Positions 10,407 to 21,896 are shown, counted from the stretch's first letter. The stretch: 64,000 nucleotides of DNA from Pictodentalium vernedei (GCA_031216915.1 CM062292.1:76924956-76988955), one strand, 5' to 3'. Numbers and translations are program-made. Notes: a model not told the origin generated them from the letters alone.

Positions 10407-11134
10407 ATTAACTGGTTTGTCCAAGTTAATGGGGGCAAAGTTCAGATCTCCATCAAATTTAACCAAGAACCCTCCCCGGGTAGTGGTAGTATCTTTCGTG
10501 AGGCTTTCTGCACTGGTCCACATCCGGGGAAGGAACTGAGACACACCACCACGTCCAGCAAGGAAAGTGGGACTGAAAAGGGTCAGAAGAAGAAGAGGAA
10601 GAAGACTGCATCAACCAGATGCCGGGACGCCAGGCATATGGAAGCTTGGCTGGAACGGAGAAGAACGGGGCCGGAGAACCTGGAGAAGGAACAGGTGGCA
10701 ACTATCAAACCACCACCACCACATTCGTCTCCCTTGCCATCCTGTACCTCTTCACCTAAGAGGTCGGAAGGCAGGGAGGTGGACATGGAGGTGGAAGGGG
10801 TAAAGGAAGGCGCTCAATCTGAACCTGGATCTCCCATCCGCTCGGATCTATCCAGCCTCAGCTACTCTCTCAACACCATGGTTAATGACTTGGACTCCGA
10901 TAGCAATTCGGAATGGGGTGACTTCATCGACGACATGGATCAAAGATGCATGGCAGCCAACAGCAGCCTCAAACTTGATTTCACTGGAACCATGGACCAG
11001 TAAGTACAATTCATCCTAACAAAATTGGACAAGGAATGCCAAAAGATAGCACCGGAGCAACGCACATGCCGACAAATTGAGGCCATGAAAATTTGCTCCC
11101 CAGAATTCCAGAAATTCCTGAAAGATCTCAATTA
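10407..11134 (+). pseudogene. Decayed ORF of transposon-accessory type, not identified
   Basis: One frame stays open from 10407 to 11134 except for a single TAA at 11001-11003. An upstream stop (10404) and a short in-phase-broken Met segment at 10346 suggest that the start is lost. The order is a beta-rich start (VNGGKVQISIKFNQEP), a Lys/Arg-rich block (GQKKKRKKTASTRCRDARH), MEAWLERRR, Pro/Ser/Glu-rich linkers with poly-Pro, an acidic Asp/Ser-rich segment, and KLDKECQKIAPEQR near the end. It resembles the ORFs of invertebrate retroelements in composition (basic linker then an R-rich helix), but I cannot name a family. There is no catalytic domain and no intron signal. A SINE lies 130 bp downstream. 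Confidence 0.5.
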
Positions 11135-11267
11135 GATCCCAAAACGCTTTCCTCCTTTGCCACTGCCAGACAAGACAAATTTTCACACAGTTACTGAGGG
11201 TCGAAAGGGGCCTGACCCAGACCGTCCCTGCGCGCCTTTGGCACGTGAAACCATTTCATCCAGGTTA

Positions 11268-11553
11268 TTTATTTATTGAGGATTAAGGTCACATATTTAT
11301 GCACAATGGCTAATCATGACTGTGACAGTTTTACGGGCGGAGGAAGCCGGAGTACCCGGAGAGAACCACCGAGTAACGACGAGCAGCTGCCAGCTCCCCA
11401 ACATCGTAACTCCACACTGCAGCACAGGCAGGGTTAGATTGGTTGAAGACATGCGCACCATCGACGTGCAGTACGCCTTAGTACAACGGCGTCATCGTGC
11501 CCCCACATGGGCAATGGGGGTGAAGTGTCTTGCCCAAGGACACAACGTGGTTG
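11268..11553 (-). mobile_element. 5'-truncated SINE with 15 bp target-site duplication
   Basis: ATTTCATCCAGGTTA occurs at 11253-11267 and 11554-11568. Between them lie the SINE tail, body and CCTTGGGCAAGACACTTCA block (minus strand), but no tRNA head. Confidence 0.85.
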
Positions 11554-11972
11554 ATTTCATCCAGGTTAATAGTAGGGCTTCAATTGTGTGTTTCTTTCAT
11601 TTTATTTTTCTTATTGAACACATGATAGGCTTATATAAAAAATATCATGGCAAAAAATGATCTAGTCTAATTTATTTCATTGAGCTGATGATTTATTATT
11701 TAATTACGGTTAGACCAAACAAAATTAAATTATTGATTCTCAGGCATTTTTTTTTTTAAAATGAATGAGGGAGAGCGGTTTTTATTTTTAGTTTTTTTAT
11801 TCCTGATGGCATGGTCACCGATGCCTAAAATCCAATTGTGAGAGCCTAAAATTAAATACTAGAGCTTCCATGTTGAGTTCGCTGATGTTTTTTTCAGTAA
11901 CAGCGATCACACAACACAAAATCAATACAGAACAACTAAAATGGAGATAAAAAATAATAAAGAGTTTTTTAA

Positions 11973-12208
11973 CTGGTTGAGTGCTAGAAGCCACAATCAG
12001 GCCCTTCAAAAAATGAGGGTACCAGTGCAAAAGTAACATTTTCCTTGCCTATGTTTCGTATTCAGTTAAACGTAAATAATAGTTTGTTTATACAAATTTG
12101 TTCTATTACAAATTATTGGAGAGTGCCAAGAGGCACTCTCCAATAATTAGTAATAGAATATTTGATGAACAAATTCAGACCACCAAACATAATCTAGTCC
12201 TCAACCAC
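11973..12208. mobile_element. TTAA-flanked foldback MITE (family b-like)
   Basis: TTAA at 11969-11972 and 12209-12212. TIR CTGGTTGAGTGCTAG. The hairpin at about 12100-12157 has arms TATTGGAGAGTGCC. Confidence 0.75.
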
Positions 12209-12224
12209 TTAAATATTTATTTTG

Positions 12225-13000
12225 TATATATATGAGAATCGTGTCGCATTTCGCAAAGAGAATAACAATACTGTATCAACGTATTCGACATAATGCATTG
12301 CAAAGCACGATGTGACACCACTAAAATCACATGGTAGTTTTGTACATTTTGAATTTTGCCTCTGAAATAAAAATGACAAACGCGGGCCGAAAAAACGAAT
12401 GCGCCGGTGCCTGAGAATCAAAAGATAAATTTTTTTTAGCCTTATCAAAAACAGTAGCCTTGACATGTGTTAATAACTTGATGCCAACTGAGTGCAGGTA
12501 AAACACTTTCTTTCTGAATCGAATGATCGTATTTGCGGTTGCTACCCTAAATAAAAGGTGGTTTTTGTTTAGACATTTTCACTTGTATTGGGGGAAATAT
12601 GTTCTTGTAACATAAAACATTTACAAGGCCATCATGCATCTGTATTAATACAGTTATAGGGAAAACAGTTTTTGGCCATGTTCTCATTGGAGTACAGTGA
12701 TGTTTCAAGACTTCTTTTGTTGAGAAAAAAAAAAATTCCATGTTTATTATGATATAATAAAATGAAGATGAAAAAACAATTAATTTCCAGCAATGATGGA
12801 ACAATTTGTATGATTTTTAAGAGCAATGAACTGGAGATGGGCAAAATACCGAAAAAACGAACCAACACGATTATTTACATATTTATTGGAGTTTAACAAC
12901 ACTTTCATGTCAGAAACCAATACCAATATCATGGGAATACTGAAAAACTGAAGCGAACCCATTATTTAATACCGAAACTTTCGAACTTTTCATATTTTGC
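12225..13000. other. No gene recognised
   Basis: AT-rich sequence with a short SINE-tail relic at about 12880-12925 (ATTTATTGGAGTTTAACAAC). Nothing else was supported. Confidence 0.4.
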
Positions 13001-13103
13001 CACATTTGCTACTTACGTGGCCTTACGGAGGTTTGATGGCAGTTGAAGGGTTCGCTTTCATGAAAGAAGTGACTGATTTTCTTTTCAGCTTTGTTAACCA
13101 TAA

Positions 13104-13325
13104 GTGCCTGGGAAATTATCCTGACTTCCTACTAGACTACAACCTGTACATGTCCAATGGCTTTGCAGTGATTTCTAGTCATGTCTTGCTTGCCTCAACC
13201 GGCAGTCAAGACTTGACAAGAAATCATTGTTCAGGCAATTTATCTATTGTCAGCAGCAACGCCTAATGATGGCATGTTAAAGGCACATGTTCTGAGACCA
13301 CAAAAGCCAAAAATTGGCCTTTGAA
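13104..13325. mobile_element. Foldback element (family c)
   Basis: Hairpin arms GATTTCTAGTCATGTCTTGC and CAAGACTTGACAAGAAATCA, with CCAATGGCTTTGCAGTG to the left. Confidence 0.6.
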
Positions 13326-13327
13326 GG

Positions 13328-13562
13328 TCAACCCTTTACCCAATTTAATGGCCAAAACCGTCTAGCGCTATTCACAAAAGTCGCCAATTAATTTTCATTA
13401 TTTTTTTTCCATTTTTTGTCTCAAAAACATAGGTTATGACCCCCTCTTTGGAACAAGCTCATTGAGTTCGTTCCAATGAGGGGTCATAACCTACGTTTTG
13501 AGATAAAAAATGAAAAAAATTAGTTATTCAAAAATTTTATTTGCAAGTGTCGTCTGCTTTTC
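13328..13562. mobile_element. Foldback MITE (family e)
   Basis: It begins AACCCTTTACCCAATT. Arms around GGTTATGACCCC...GGGGTCATAACC are long and nearly perfect. Sisters: about 14026-14220, 14662-14870, 41600-41815, 49700-49940. Confidence 0.65.
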
Positions 13563-13884
13563 ATGTTAGGTGTGTTTGGAACAAGTCACAAAATTACTGA
13601 AAGTATGATTTATGTCGGCAAAAGAATGATACAAGAACAACTTATCCTGATGTGAATTCCCAATTGTTATACGTATGATACGCGGTATACCCCCCTAAAA
13701 ACACTGAAACTGATCCCAAACTCAAATTTCCAATACTGCCCATCTCTACAATGATCTGATGTAGAAAATATACGAGTCAGTAGAATCAACCAAAATGCTA
13801 AAGTTTGCACACAGAACTTGTATCAAAAGAAATACAACACTGCTTGAAAACATGACCAGATCAACATTCACAATAAAAATATTA

Positions 13885-14339
13885 CCGTATTTACTCTATG
13901 TATTGGGACAGCTAAAAATAATTATTTTCACAGGTGTCCCAATTGTTAGAAAATGGGGAAAGAACACAGCCTGGTCTTGATTTGATGCTGAATAATGTTA
14001 TGTGAGATTTGTTTTCCATCACTATATACGAAAATCGCCGTCCAATTTTTTTTTATATTTTCATTTTTTGCTTCCAAAACATAGTTTATGATCCATCATT
14101 GGAACGGCACATTGCGCTCGTTCCAATGAGGGATCATAAGCTATGTTTTGGAAGCAAAAAATGAAAATTTTCAGTTACTCAAGAATCTTTTTTATGAGTG
14201 TCATCTGCTACTTGTGACGGGCCAACTGGAAACAAATCTCCTGAATGTCCCAAACTTTGGAGCATAAAAAAAATATAATTTTCTGGAAAAAAGGTGTGTC
14301 CCAAATCATAGAGTGTCCCAATACATAGAGTAAATACAG
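13885..14339. mobile_element. TA-flanked TIR element with a nested foldback
   Basis: CGTATTTACTCTATGTATTG and CAATACATAGAGTAAATACA are terminal inverted repeats with TA outside. A family e foldback at about 14026-14220 sits inside. One end of a sister element is at 27537-27640. Confidence 0.65.
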
Positions 14340-14661
14340 TATTTATCTTTTCTCAAGAAAAATTTGAAAAAAAAGATGATCCAACTTATTTTCCAAATAT
14401 TTCATGAGAAAATTAGTCAGTTTAATCACATTCAAAGCCTGAAACAATTTGAAATATGAGCATGCAATTATTACAAAACTCAACAGAAATAAAGGATCTC
14501 TAATGAGTCCGGATTTGATATGAAATTTGTGAACCAAGTTCACTAAAATCTATCTGAGCCAATGTTTATCTTGGCTTTGATCGATTGTAGGGAACAAGGT
14601 TCAGAAATTTCGTATCAAAACATCACAAATTTTAGATTCTTTTATCACATAATGTGTAATT

Positions 14662-14870
14662 TCAACCTTTACCCAAAGTAACGGCCAAAACCCAGCTTAG
14701 GCTATTCACAAAAATTTTATTATTGAAAAGCCTTAAAAACATTTCATTCCATAAAGGGGGGTGGGGCATAAGGATCATAACATATGTTTTCAAGGCACAA
14801 AAAATAAAATGTTTTCAGTCATTCAGGAAATATTTTTCTATCATTTTCTAGCTTTGTTAGGTATATAGTT
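14662..14870. repeat. Degenerate foldback MITE (family e)
   Basis: Starts AACCTTTACCCAAAG. The GGATCATAACATATGTTTTC arm remains. Confidence 0.5.
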
Positions 14871-14937
14871 AATGAAAAGACTTCAAAAACAGAGAAGATT
14901 AAATCAATTCCACTTCTGAAATCAGCACTCCCACAAT

Positions 14938-15275
14938 AACTTATTTATTTATTTTCTGGGGTTTTAACAACACTTTTGACAGCCAGAGTCAGCTCGTACT
15001 GGACAGTTTTACAGGGTGGAGGAAACCGGACTACCCGGAGAGAACCACTGAGTGACAGCCAGCAACTGTCAGACATCCCAACATACTAACTCCACACAAG
15101 AAGGGTTAGCATTGATTGAAGACAAAGTGCACAATCTAAGTGCAGTAAGCCTTACAACACAGTGCCACCTTGCCCCCACATGAGCAATCGGGAGCAAGTG
15201 ACTTGCCCAAGGGCACAATGCAGTTACCCCTGGCAGGGATCGAACCATAGACACTCACAATATCACAACTCCAAG
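14938..15275 (-). mobile_element. tRNA-derived SINE
   Basis: The minus strand carries a B box (GGTTCGATCCC at about 15235-15246), the central CCTTGGGCAAGTCACTTGC block, and a tail next to TTTATTTATT on the plus strand. The head has diverged. Confidence 0.7.
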
Positions 15276-15453
15276 TTGACTTCTATTGTTGCATGTTCAT
15301 TAGATGTCTTGAAGATGATATTTCTATAATGGGCTATCTGATGTTGATTATATGATAAACCCTCTTCCGTTAGTGATGTTGTGACTGTTTTGAACATGAA
15401 CACTATGATGACCTTGAACGTGCCCATCTGACAAGCCAAGGTCTGTTCATACC

Positions 15454-15977
15454 TAGTGTTCCGATGATCGGAAACAGCCAACCCAATCGGCCGATTGTGG
15501 GCAATCAGATGACAACAGCAACGACTCCTGGAACATCGGTTTTACCGATTGTTGCCAAGAATTTCTTTTTGAGGATTCATTAACCACATTTTATTATCTT
15601 CTGCAATTGTTCAGCTGTTAAATGTAAAATGATGTTAATGATACCATTGAATAAAGTTGAAAATCCACCACAATGTGTATTCTTAACCTCTCTAGACGTC
15701 CCTTTACGGGATATACAAAATTACCAGTTGCGCGCACTTGGGTGGTAAACGTGGCTCTGAGAGCCACGTTTACCGCCCAAGTGTGCACAACTGGTAATTT
15801 TACTGGACCCGAGTTTAACACTACAAAATAAGTTTTATTTAATGTAGTTCTTTTGAGCCTCAACATTCCTAGTAGTGCACGGTATTACAATCGTAATCGC
15901 CATCGGAATCAGGCGATTGTGAGCTCAAATAACCTGTAATCGGTCAGCAGCCATTTTTGGTAATCGGTTGAACACTA
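15454..15977. mobile_element. hAT-like MITE with perfect 8 bp duplication
   Basis: TTCATACC at 15446-15453 and 15978-15985 flanks TAGTGTTC...GAACACTA. An inner foldback (about 15700-15805) has arms GTGGTAAACGTGGCTCT. Confidence 0.8.
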
Positions 15978-16445
15978 TTCATACCTTCACTAGTTCAACC
16001 AGTCGACACTTGAGAACCCGAATGTGCAAAACTCTGAATTTATGAACTACCAACTAGATCCTCCAATGGTCCACAAAATACAACAGACTGTTCCTTGATA
16101 GAAGGTAGAAGGACATCTATCAAGCAGCCGAAAACAAAAAAAGCAAGTTGAGTACAAAACCATTCCTTGTTAACCCATAAAGAACAGGAACTGTTTCCAG
16201 AATTTTCACTGGATAACATACTATCAGTCACCTGACTTGAAAGCAATTTCAAGTCAAGTCTTGCCTGCCTCAGTACAGGGTTCATACACCTTGTCAGAAA
16301 AAAATTACATGACTTTTTGTAACGCTTTATGCAAAAGAGTGAAGAGGTCAATACCTTGAATAATACATCCAGAGCATAGAGTGCTCTATGTTTTTCAGCT
16401 GCCAACATACATTTTATAACTTTTTGATTATTTTACACAGCTTTA

Positions 16446-16942
16446 ACCCTTGTGGGAGCAGGGAATTTTTATGCAGTTTTGCTACACTTCGATAGTCTAT
16501 ATCCCGTGATTTGCAGTTGTTTCTAGGGAAGTCTGGGACTTGCCTGCAAACAACTGTCAAAGCACTTTAAATGTAACATGCAAGCCAGATTAGCTAAAGA
16601 CTAAATGTTGGGGCACACACTTTTTGGGCAGAAAAATCACTGAAGTCGGAATTAGCCATAAAAGTTTAAACACCAGTGACTGGTACACAATCAACAATAA
16701 AACTGAAATTTTCACACTTCAAAATTAAAAGTCTGAATCTCCATGACTTTTAGCTTTTTAAAGATTTAGTAAAATAACCTCCCTCCTTTTTCCAGGCTCA
16801 TATGAATTCTGTCGTAGGCAGTCGAGACTTGACCAGAAATCACTGCCATGACAATTTTACTAGTGTTTGGAAGAAGTTCTTTTGCTACATGTAAGAGCAC
16901 CTGTTTTGAAGCCCAAAAGTCGGAAATAGGCCTTTGAGAGTT
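16446..16942. repeat. Two degenerate family c foldback copies
   Basis: GTTGTTTCTAGGGAAGTCT and GACTTGCCTGCAAACAACTG around 16510-16560, and GGCAGTCGAGACTTGACCAG around 16817, match the family core. Confidence 0.5.
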
Positions 16943-17084
16943 ATGCCCTATATATGCAAGATCAAAAAGTGATCTGAGTTTTAACTAAATCTGGAGTATC
17001 ATTGCCCAGCAACATTTCTTTCAGCTATAAACAATAAATTTTCTGAGAAAAAAAAGCATAAAATTATAGCCCAAAACTGTAATG

Positions 17085-17167
17085 TTTATTGAGATTAAGT
17101 TTTAAAATAAGCAATCAGCCTTTCCACACAATTGTATCCATCACTCATCCACTCATGAATATTCATA
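17085..17167 (-). promoter_or_regulatory. ER 3' UTR with polyadenylation signal
   Basis: The minus strand shows AATAAA at 17085-17090, 78 bases after the ER stop. It is the nearest canonical poly(A) signal and would give a very short 3' UTR. A longer UTR cannot be excluded without transcripts. Confidence 0.5.
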
Positions 17168-17460
17168 TCACTGTGGCTTTAAATGCATATCTGGCTTTCT
17201 GTCTATGCCATTTGTCGAGTTGTCAGCATCAAGCATCTCCCGAAGTAAATCACAGAATGTCACAATACCTTCATTCTTAATGTCTTGAAAGTATGCTATA
17301 GCACGCTCTCCTGCCTGTCGTATATGTGTCAGGAGCAACAGAATGGACGGAACATGCTTTAAATAGTCTGCATGGTATCTATGAGCAGTCTCCAATAAAG
17401 CGTCCAGAAGCATCTGTTTAATTTCGGACATTTTGTGGTAACTTTCTAGCCGCCTTACCT
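17168..17460 (-). CDS. ER: ER terminal exon: ligand-binding domain helices 9-12 with AF-2, and stop
   Basis: This final exon follows acceptor (T)nCAG and carries 97 codons and a TGA/TAA-type stop ending at 17168. It begins VRRLESYHKM and includes LLLLTHIRQAGERAIAYFQD, then FCDLLREMLDADNS. LLREML is the AF-2 helix 12 core (vertebrate LLLEML) and keeps the charge-clamp Glu (human Glu542). Aligning THIRQAGERAIAY with vertebrate SHIRHMSNKGMEH puts Tyr at human His524, the third estradiol contact. The tail after helix 12 is short (about 22 residues). An internal Met lies 10 codons in, but the open frame and acceptor lie upstream of it, so it is not a start. Confidence 0.97.
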
Positions 17461-17659
17461 CTGAAAAAAAAATAGAATTTATGATTAAAAAACATGTTGA
17501 GAAATGATAAGTTATTATTATTAAACTTTGTTATTCAAACCTTATGTGCACCATAGACTTGGTACATTATTCAGAAATCAATTCTTAGTTCAACAAATCA
17601 AATGCCAAATGAGGCAACATTTGAAAATTTACCTAAGTAAATAAAATGGATAAATTTGT

Positions 17660-17725
17660 CTCGAGAGCAACAAAGCTTTGCAATACTTTAGGATTGCAAA
17701 GACTTCTTGCACTCAAGGGGTGAAA
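17660..17725. repeat. Short inverted repeat shared with 53525-53580
   Basis: AAAGCTTTGCAATACTTTAG and GATTGCAAAGACTTCTTGCA form a hairpin. The same motif, CTTCTTGCACTCAAGGG, is at 53.56 kb. Confidence 0.5.
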
Positions 17726-17747
17726 TACACCACTACACCAAAATAAG

Positions 17748-19350
17748 AGGCCCCAAGGGGCCTTAATCGCTCACCTGTCAAAGTGGTTCAAAGAAGTATC
17801 TGGGGTCACATTCAGTTAGACATGGTTCATCAACACTACAAAGGAATGAAGTCATGAGAGGCAAATTTTATGGAAAAACACTTAAGGAATGGATTTGAAC
17901 AAACCTGAAACTAACATGCCCCCCTGCCACCCCCATCCCACCCCACCCATAGAGCCCAAATATTAAGCCAGGGACTTAAATTGAACATTCTTGAATCTGA
18001 TCCCCCTTGCAATGTCATACACCAAATATGAAAGAATTCTGACTGGTGGATCTGAAGAATGTTTTGAAAGAAATCACCTCACAATGCACGAAGTTAAACT
18101 TTGAGCTCAAATAGGGAGCCAAAATATTAACACAGTGACCCAGATTTGAACAAACTTAAGTCTTACCCTCCAAAAGATGTTGTATGCCAAATATGAAAGG
18201 ATTCTGACTGGTGGATCTGAAGAAGATTTTTAAAGAAATTTTCTTATATTGTACGAAGTTAAAATTTCAACCCAGGTGGCTAGGATTGAACAAACTTGAA
18301 TCTAACCCTCCTAGAGATATTATATACCAAATATGAAAGCATTCTGACTACAGGGTCTAAAGAAGATTTTAAAAACAAATCGGAACGAGATCCAAAATTT
18401 TCAGGCTAAATTTTTTTTTTCCGTCTCAAAATTGAACAAAATGCATAAAAAATCAAAAAATTGTTTTTTCAGAATTTTGGTACCAAATTTCTACGTCTCA
18501 ACCAGACCCAAAATTTTCAACCCAGGGACCCGATTTGAACAAACTTGAATCTGCCCCCCCTAGTGAAGAGGTATACCAAATTTTAAAGGATTCTGACTGG
18601 TGGATCTGAAGAAGATTTTTAAAGAAATGTCCTCATATTGCACTAAGTTAAATTTGGGGAGCACAAATATTAACCAAGGAGCTCAATTTGAACAAACTTG
18701 AATCTGACCCCCCCCCCCTCCCCCCCCCAAAGATGTTGTATACTAAACATGAAAGGATTCTGACTGGTGGATCTGAAGAAGATTTTAAAGAAATTTCCTC
18801 AAATTGCACCAAGTTAAACACTTTGGGCTCCCAATAGAGAGAGCCCACATGCTAACTCAGGGACCAGATTTGAACAAACTTAAATCGGACCCCCCTAGTG
18901 ATATATATAAAATATCAAAAGATTTCAACTGGTGGATCTGAAGATGAAGATTTTTAAAGACGATTCAACATATTGCAAATATTGCACTAAGTGATAATTC
19001 GGGCTCCAATAGAGAGCCCAAATCTTAACCCAGGGACTCGATTTGAACAAACATGAATCTGACGCCACTAGAGATGTTGTATAACAAATATGAAAAGATT
19101 CTGACTGGTGGATCTGAAGAAATTGTTTTTGAATTTTTAAGAACATTTATGGTTATGACCCTTGTGGTGCCCCCTGCGGCGCGATATGTTTATTTGAACA
19201 AACTTGAATTGACATATGATAAGGAATATGCTCACCAAATTTGGTCCAGTAGTTTGAAATCAAATTTCAAGCTGAATCAGGTCTAATATTCAAAATCGAA
19301 TCAAACCTCAAATCGTATCAGGGGTGTCTAGAAGGTGAGCGATTGGGTGA
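17748..19350. mobile_element. Large TIR element with internal ~165-175 bp tandem units
   Basis: AATCGCTCACCT near 17765 and AGGTGAGCGATT near 19333 are inverted ends. Inside, TTCTGACTGGTGGATCTGAA recurs at about 18037, 18202, 18591, 18758 and 19099, with weaker copies near 18344 and 18926. No transposase is visible. It lies in the last two ER introns' territory, between 17460 and 19674. Confidence 0.7.
18706..18728. repeat. Poly-C tract
   Basis: C-rich homopolymer run broken once by T. Unreliable for assembly. Confidence 0.9.
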
Positions 19351-19673
19351 TGTGGGGCGCTGTAAACCTGAATTGTTGTGACTGTGATGGCTCAACTCCA
19401 GACTGATAAAATATTCCAACTACATCACCAAGGCATGTATTTGTCCAGCTGGAATATTACCCAGTAAGGGTTACAGTCAAAAACCGAAAAATATGGAAAC
19501 TTTTAATTACTTTGGTATGGTATAGCAGTACCTACTCAATAGCAATACCGTACCAAATTTTCGGTATTTTACCCATCTATAAATGAATAAGACTTTCAGA
19601 TAGATGAGTAAAAACTTTTATATCTTCAAAATACATGTAGTTTGTAGAATATTACATCATAAGTAATACTCAC

Positions 19674-19804
19674 CAGCATTTACTAGCACTGTGGCCTGAA
19701 GAATTAAAAATTCTTCCCTGTGTATATTGTATTGCACCATTTGTTCAGAAACAGCCGATATCTGTTCCAATATATCAGACATTCCAATTACATTCCAGTG
19801 ATAT
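19674..19804 (-). CDS. ER: ER exon: ligand-binding domain helices 7-8
   Basis: This 131 nt exon has acceptor GCATTGCAG and donor GCTG|GTGAGT and gives 43 whole codons with one base at each end. It encodes YHWNVIGMSDILEQISAVSE, then MVQYNIHREEFLILQATVLVNA. This matches vertebrate ER positions around [20 protein letters not shown] and GEEFVCLKSIILLNSG. Helix 8 (EEFLILQATVLVN) is clear; the rest is more diverged. It lies between the large intron repeats at 17.75-19.35 kb and a SINE-bearing MITE at 20.36-20.97 kb. Confidence 0.93.
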
Positions 19805-19899
19805 CTGCAATGCATTAAAACGAAATTAGGATAATCATAAACATGACAATACAGCAGGACACAATCAATTTACTGGAGAACACTTGCCAAAAGTTAGTA

Positions 19900-19900
<1 letters not shown>

Positions 19901-19937
<37 letters not shown>

Positions 19938-19950
19938 TAATAATAATAAT
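19901..19950. repeat. (TAA)n microsatellite
   Basis: About 16 trinucleotide units with one imperfection. Confidence 0.95.
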
Positions 19951-20358
19951 GTTTGAGCCTAAAATCCACGTTTCTTTTAGGATTTACATTTGCATTGTAC
20001 AGCACACAGTGGGAATCGCTACATCATTGAGATCAATGAGCTGGATGCTTGGACAAATAGATGTGTCCTCAAGGGAGACTAATATCTCCCCATGTAGGCA
20101 GCCAAGACCTGCCTAGAAATAAATGCAAAACCACAGGATGCAGCCAAATTGTATCAAAATCTTCAGGCCTTTAAGGGTTGAAACACTGCACATTAGCAGT
20201 GACGGATGATAAAAATGAAACAAATTCTAGGTCTATTAAGGGCAAAAACTCTGCCAAAATACTCAGAATTAGACCTCCATTGGTCTGGGACAAGACATCA
20301 ATAAGATATACTTGCATATCAAACATGATGTCATTCCACGAAGTATTTCAACCCTTAA

Positions 20359-20972
20359 CTGGTAGAGTGCTGGAAGCCCAAATATGGGCTTTATTCATAA
20401 GCGCAGGTGCTGCAGCATAAAGGCTTCATACTCAGCAAATATACTTCATACTATCTTCGAAGTAACATTATTTCGTCTTTAAGGATTTTCCTTGTTACAA
20501 TGTATGGGAGAGTGCCTGCACTCTCCCATAAATTGTAACAAGGCAGAGACATGTGAACAAATTTTGATAACCAAAAGGGGGGGGGGGGGGGGGCGGCTCA
20601 GTAGGTAGAGGTGCAGGCTGCAAGCCGAGAGGTCCTCAGTTCAAATCCCACCTGCGGCAATTGCGTTGTGTCCTTGGGCAAGACACTTCACCCCCATTGC
20701 CCACGTGGGGTCACAATGACACTGTGTACTAAGGTGTACTGCACGTCGATGGTGCACCTGTCTTCAACCAATGCTAACCCTGCTTGTGTGAAGTTAGTAT
20801 GTTGGTGAGCTGACAGTTGCTCGCCGTTGCTCGGTGGTTCTCTCCAGGTACTCCGGCTTCCTCCACCCGTAAATCTGTCGAGTTCATGATTAGCCATTGT
20901 GCAGAAATATGTGACCTTAAACACCAATAAATAAATAAATAGATAACCAAAAATAATTCAGCACTCTACCAG
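20359..20972. mobile_element. TTAA MITE (family b) interrupted by a SINE
   Basis: TTAA at 20355-20358 and 20973-20976, TIR CTGGTAGAGTGCTG and CAGCACTCTACCAG, core hairpin at about 20495-20543. The SINE occupies 20577-20941. Confidence 0.85.
20577..20941 (+). mobile_element. Full-length tRNA-derived SINE with 11 bp duplication
   Basis: GATAACCAAAA at 20566-20576 and 20942-20952. The head has A box (CGGCTCAGTAGGTAGAGG) and B box (GTTCAAATCCC). The body has GTCCTTGGGCAAGACACTTC and the tail ends (AATA)n. A poly-G run at 20578-20593 precedes the head. Confidence 0.9.
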
Positions 20973-20976
20973 TTAA

Positions 20977-21212
20977 GGGCTTGAAGATTTTTATATATTT
21001 TCACTACACTCTGAAAGTCTACCTCCAGTGGCTTTGCAGTTGTTTCTAGTCAAGTCCCTCTCCGCCTACAGAGGCAGCCAAGACTTTCCTAGAAACAACC
21101 GACAAGGAACTTAGATAACAAGTTTTGAGTTTACCCAAACAATGCATGTTGGGGCACCTGTTCCTTTGCATTAAAAAGTTATTAAAGTCAGAATTAGGGC
21201 CTTATGGATTAT
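20977..21212. mobile_element. Foldback element (family c)
   Basis: Arms GTTGTTTCTAGTCAAGTC and GACTTTCCTAGAAACAAC, with GTTGGGGCACCTGTTCC to the right. Confidence 0.6.
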
Positions 21213-21395
21213 GTTACTGAGTTTAATAACTTGATGATCTCTGACCGGCCGACAGGCAAACTGACTGACCAACATTCCCACATAGAGAGCTGCTTGTCGC
21301 AGCTGAAAATTGAACAATAAAGAATGAAAAACCAGTTGGATTATTTTATCAGTCAGGACTTGAGCTATCACAGTAGGAACAAATCAGGTTTATAG

Positions 21396-21800
21396 TAGGG
21401 CTGCACAGTATATCGATAAACTGATATATACCGGTATTCAAACCAATATCGACTGAATACCGATGTAAATACAAAAATATCGGTTTATCGTCATTATTTA
21501 TTTGCCCACAATTTAATTTTCAAGAAGTCTTGAGTTTTTTAACTGTAGCACCGAATGAATAATATTAACCCTTTATCCGAGGATAAACTAATTTTTAAAA
21601 TAATAAATTTTGATATCGTGTGCATTGGGTAAAGATTTTTCAAACTGCATCATCAAGACATACTAATTCGTTCCGACTGTGATGCCTAAAGTCTCGAATG
21701 TGGTAGTTATGTTCAAATATCAGTTTTCGATATACCGGTATATGGCGGTATTTTTTTGAATACCGATACCGGTATTGTTTTGAATATCATGCAGCCCTAC
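21396..21800. mobile_element. hAT-like TIR element with a deleted piggyBac-like MITE inside
   Basis: TAGGGCTGCA...TGCAGCCCTA ends, with CGATATACCGGTAT-type inner arms. An inner 21572-21635 segment keeps only the ends of family d (TTAACCCTTTA, ATTGGGTAAAG). The same host and passenger arrangement occurs at about 37988-38440. Confidence 0.6.
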
Positions 21801-21896
21801 AATAAAGCATGAAAAACCAATCCATCTGAAATGCCCTCTACTTTGAGAACATTTCAGTAATTTGAGTGAAATTTAAAGGCCTGAATTAAAACATAC

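Noticed and set aside
17168-17431. Internal Met in the last ER exon as a separate small gene
   Set aside because: The frame continues upstream to a good acceptor and joins the LBD in phase.
20595-20660. Functional tRNA gene from A and B boxes
   Set aside because: No cloverleaf or acceptor stem can be formed. It is the head of a SINE with target duplications.
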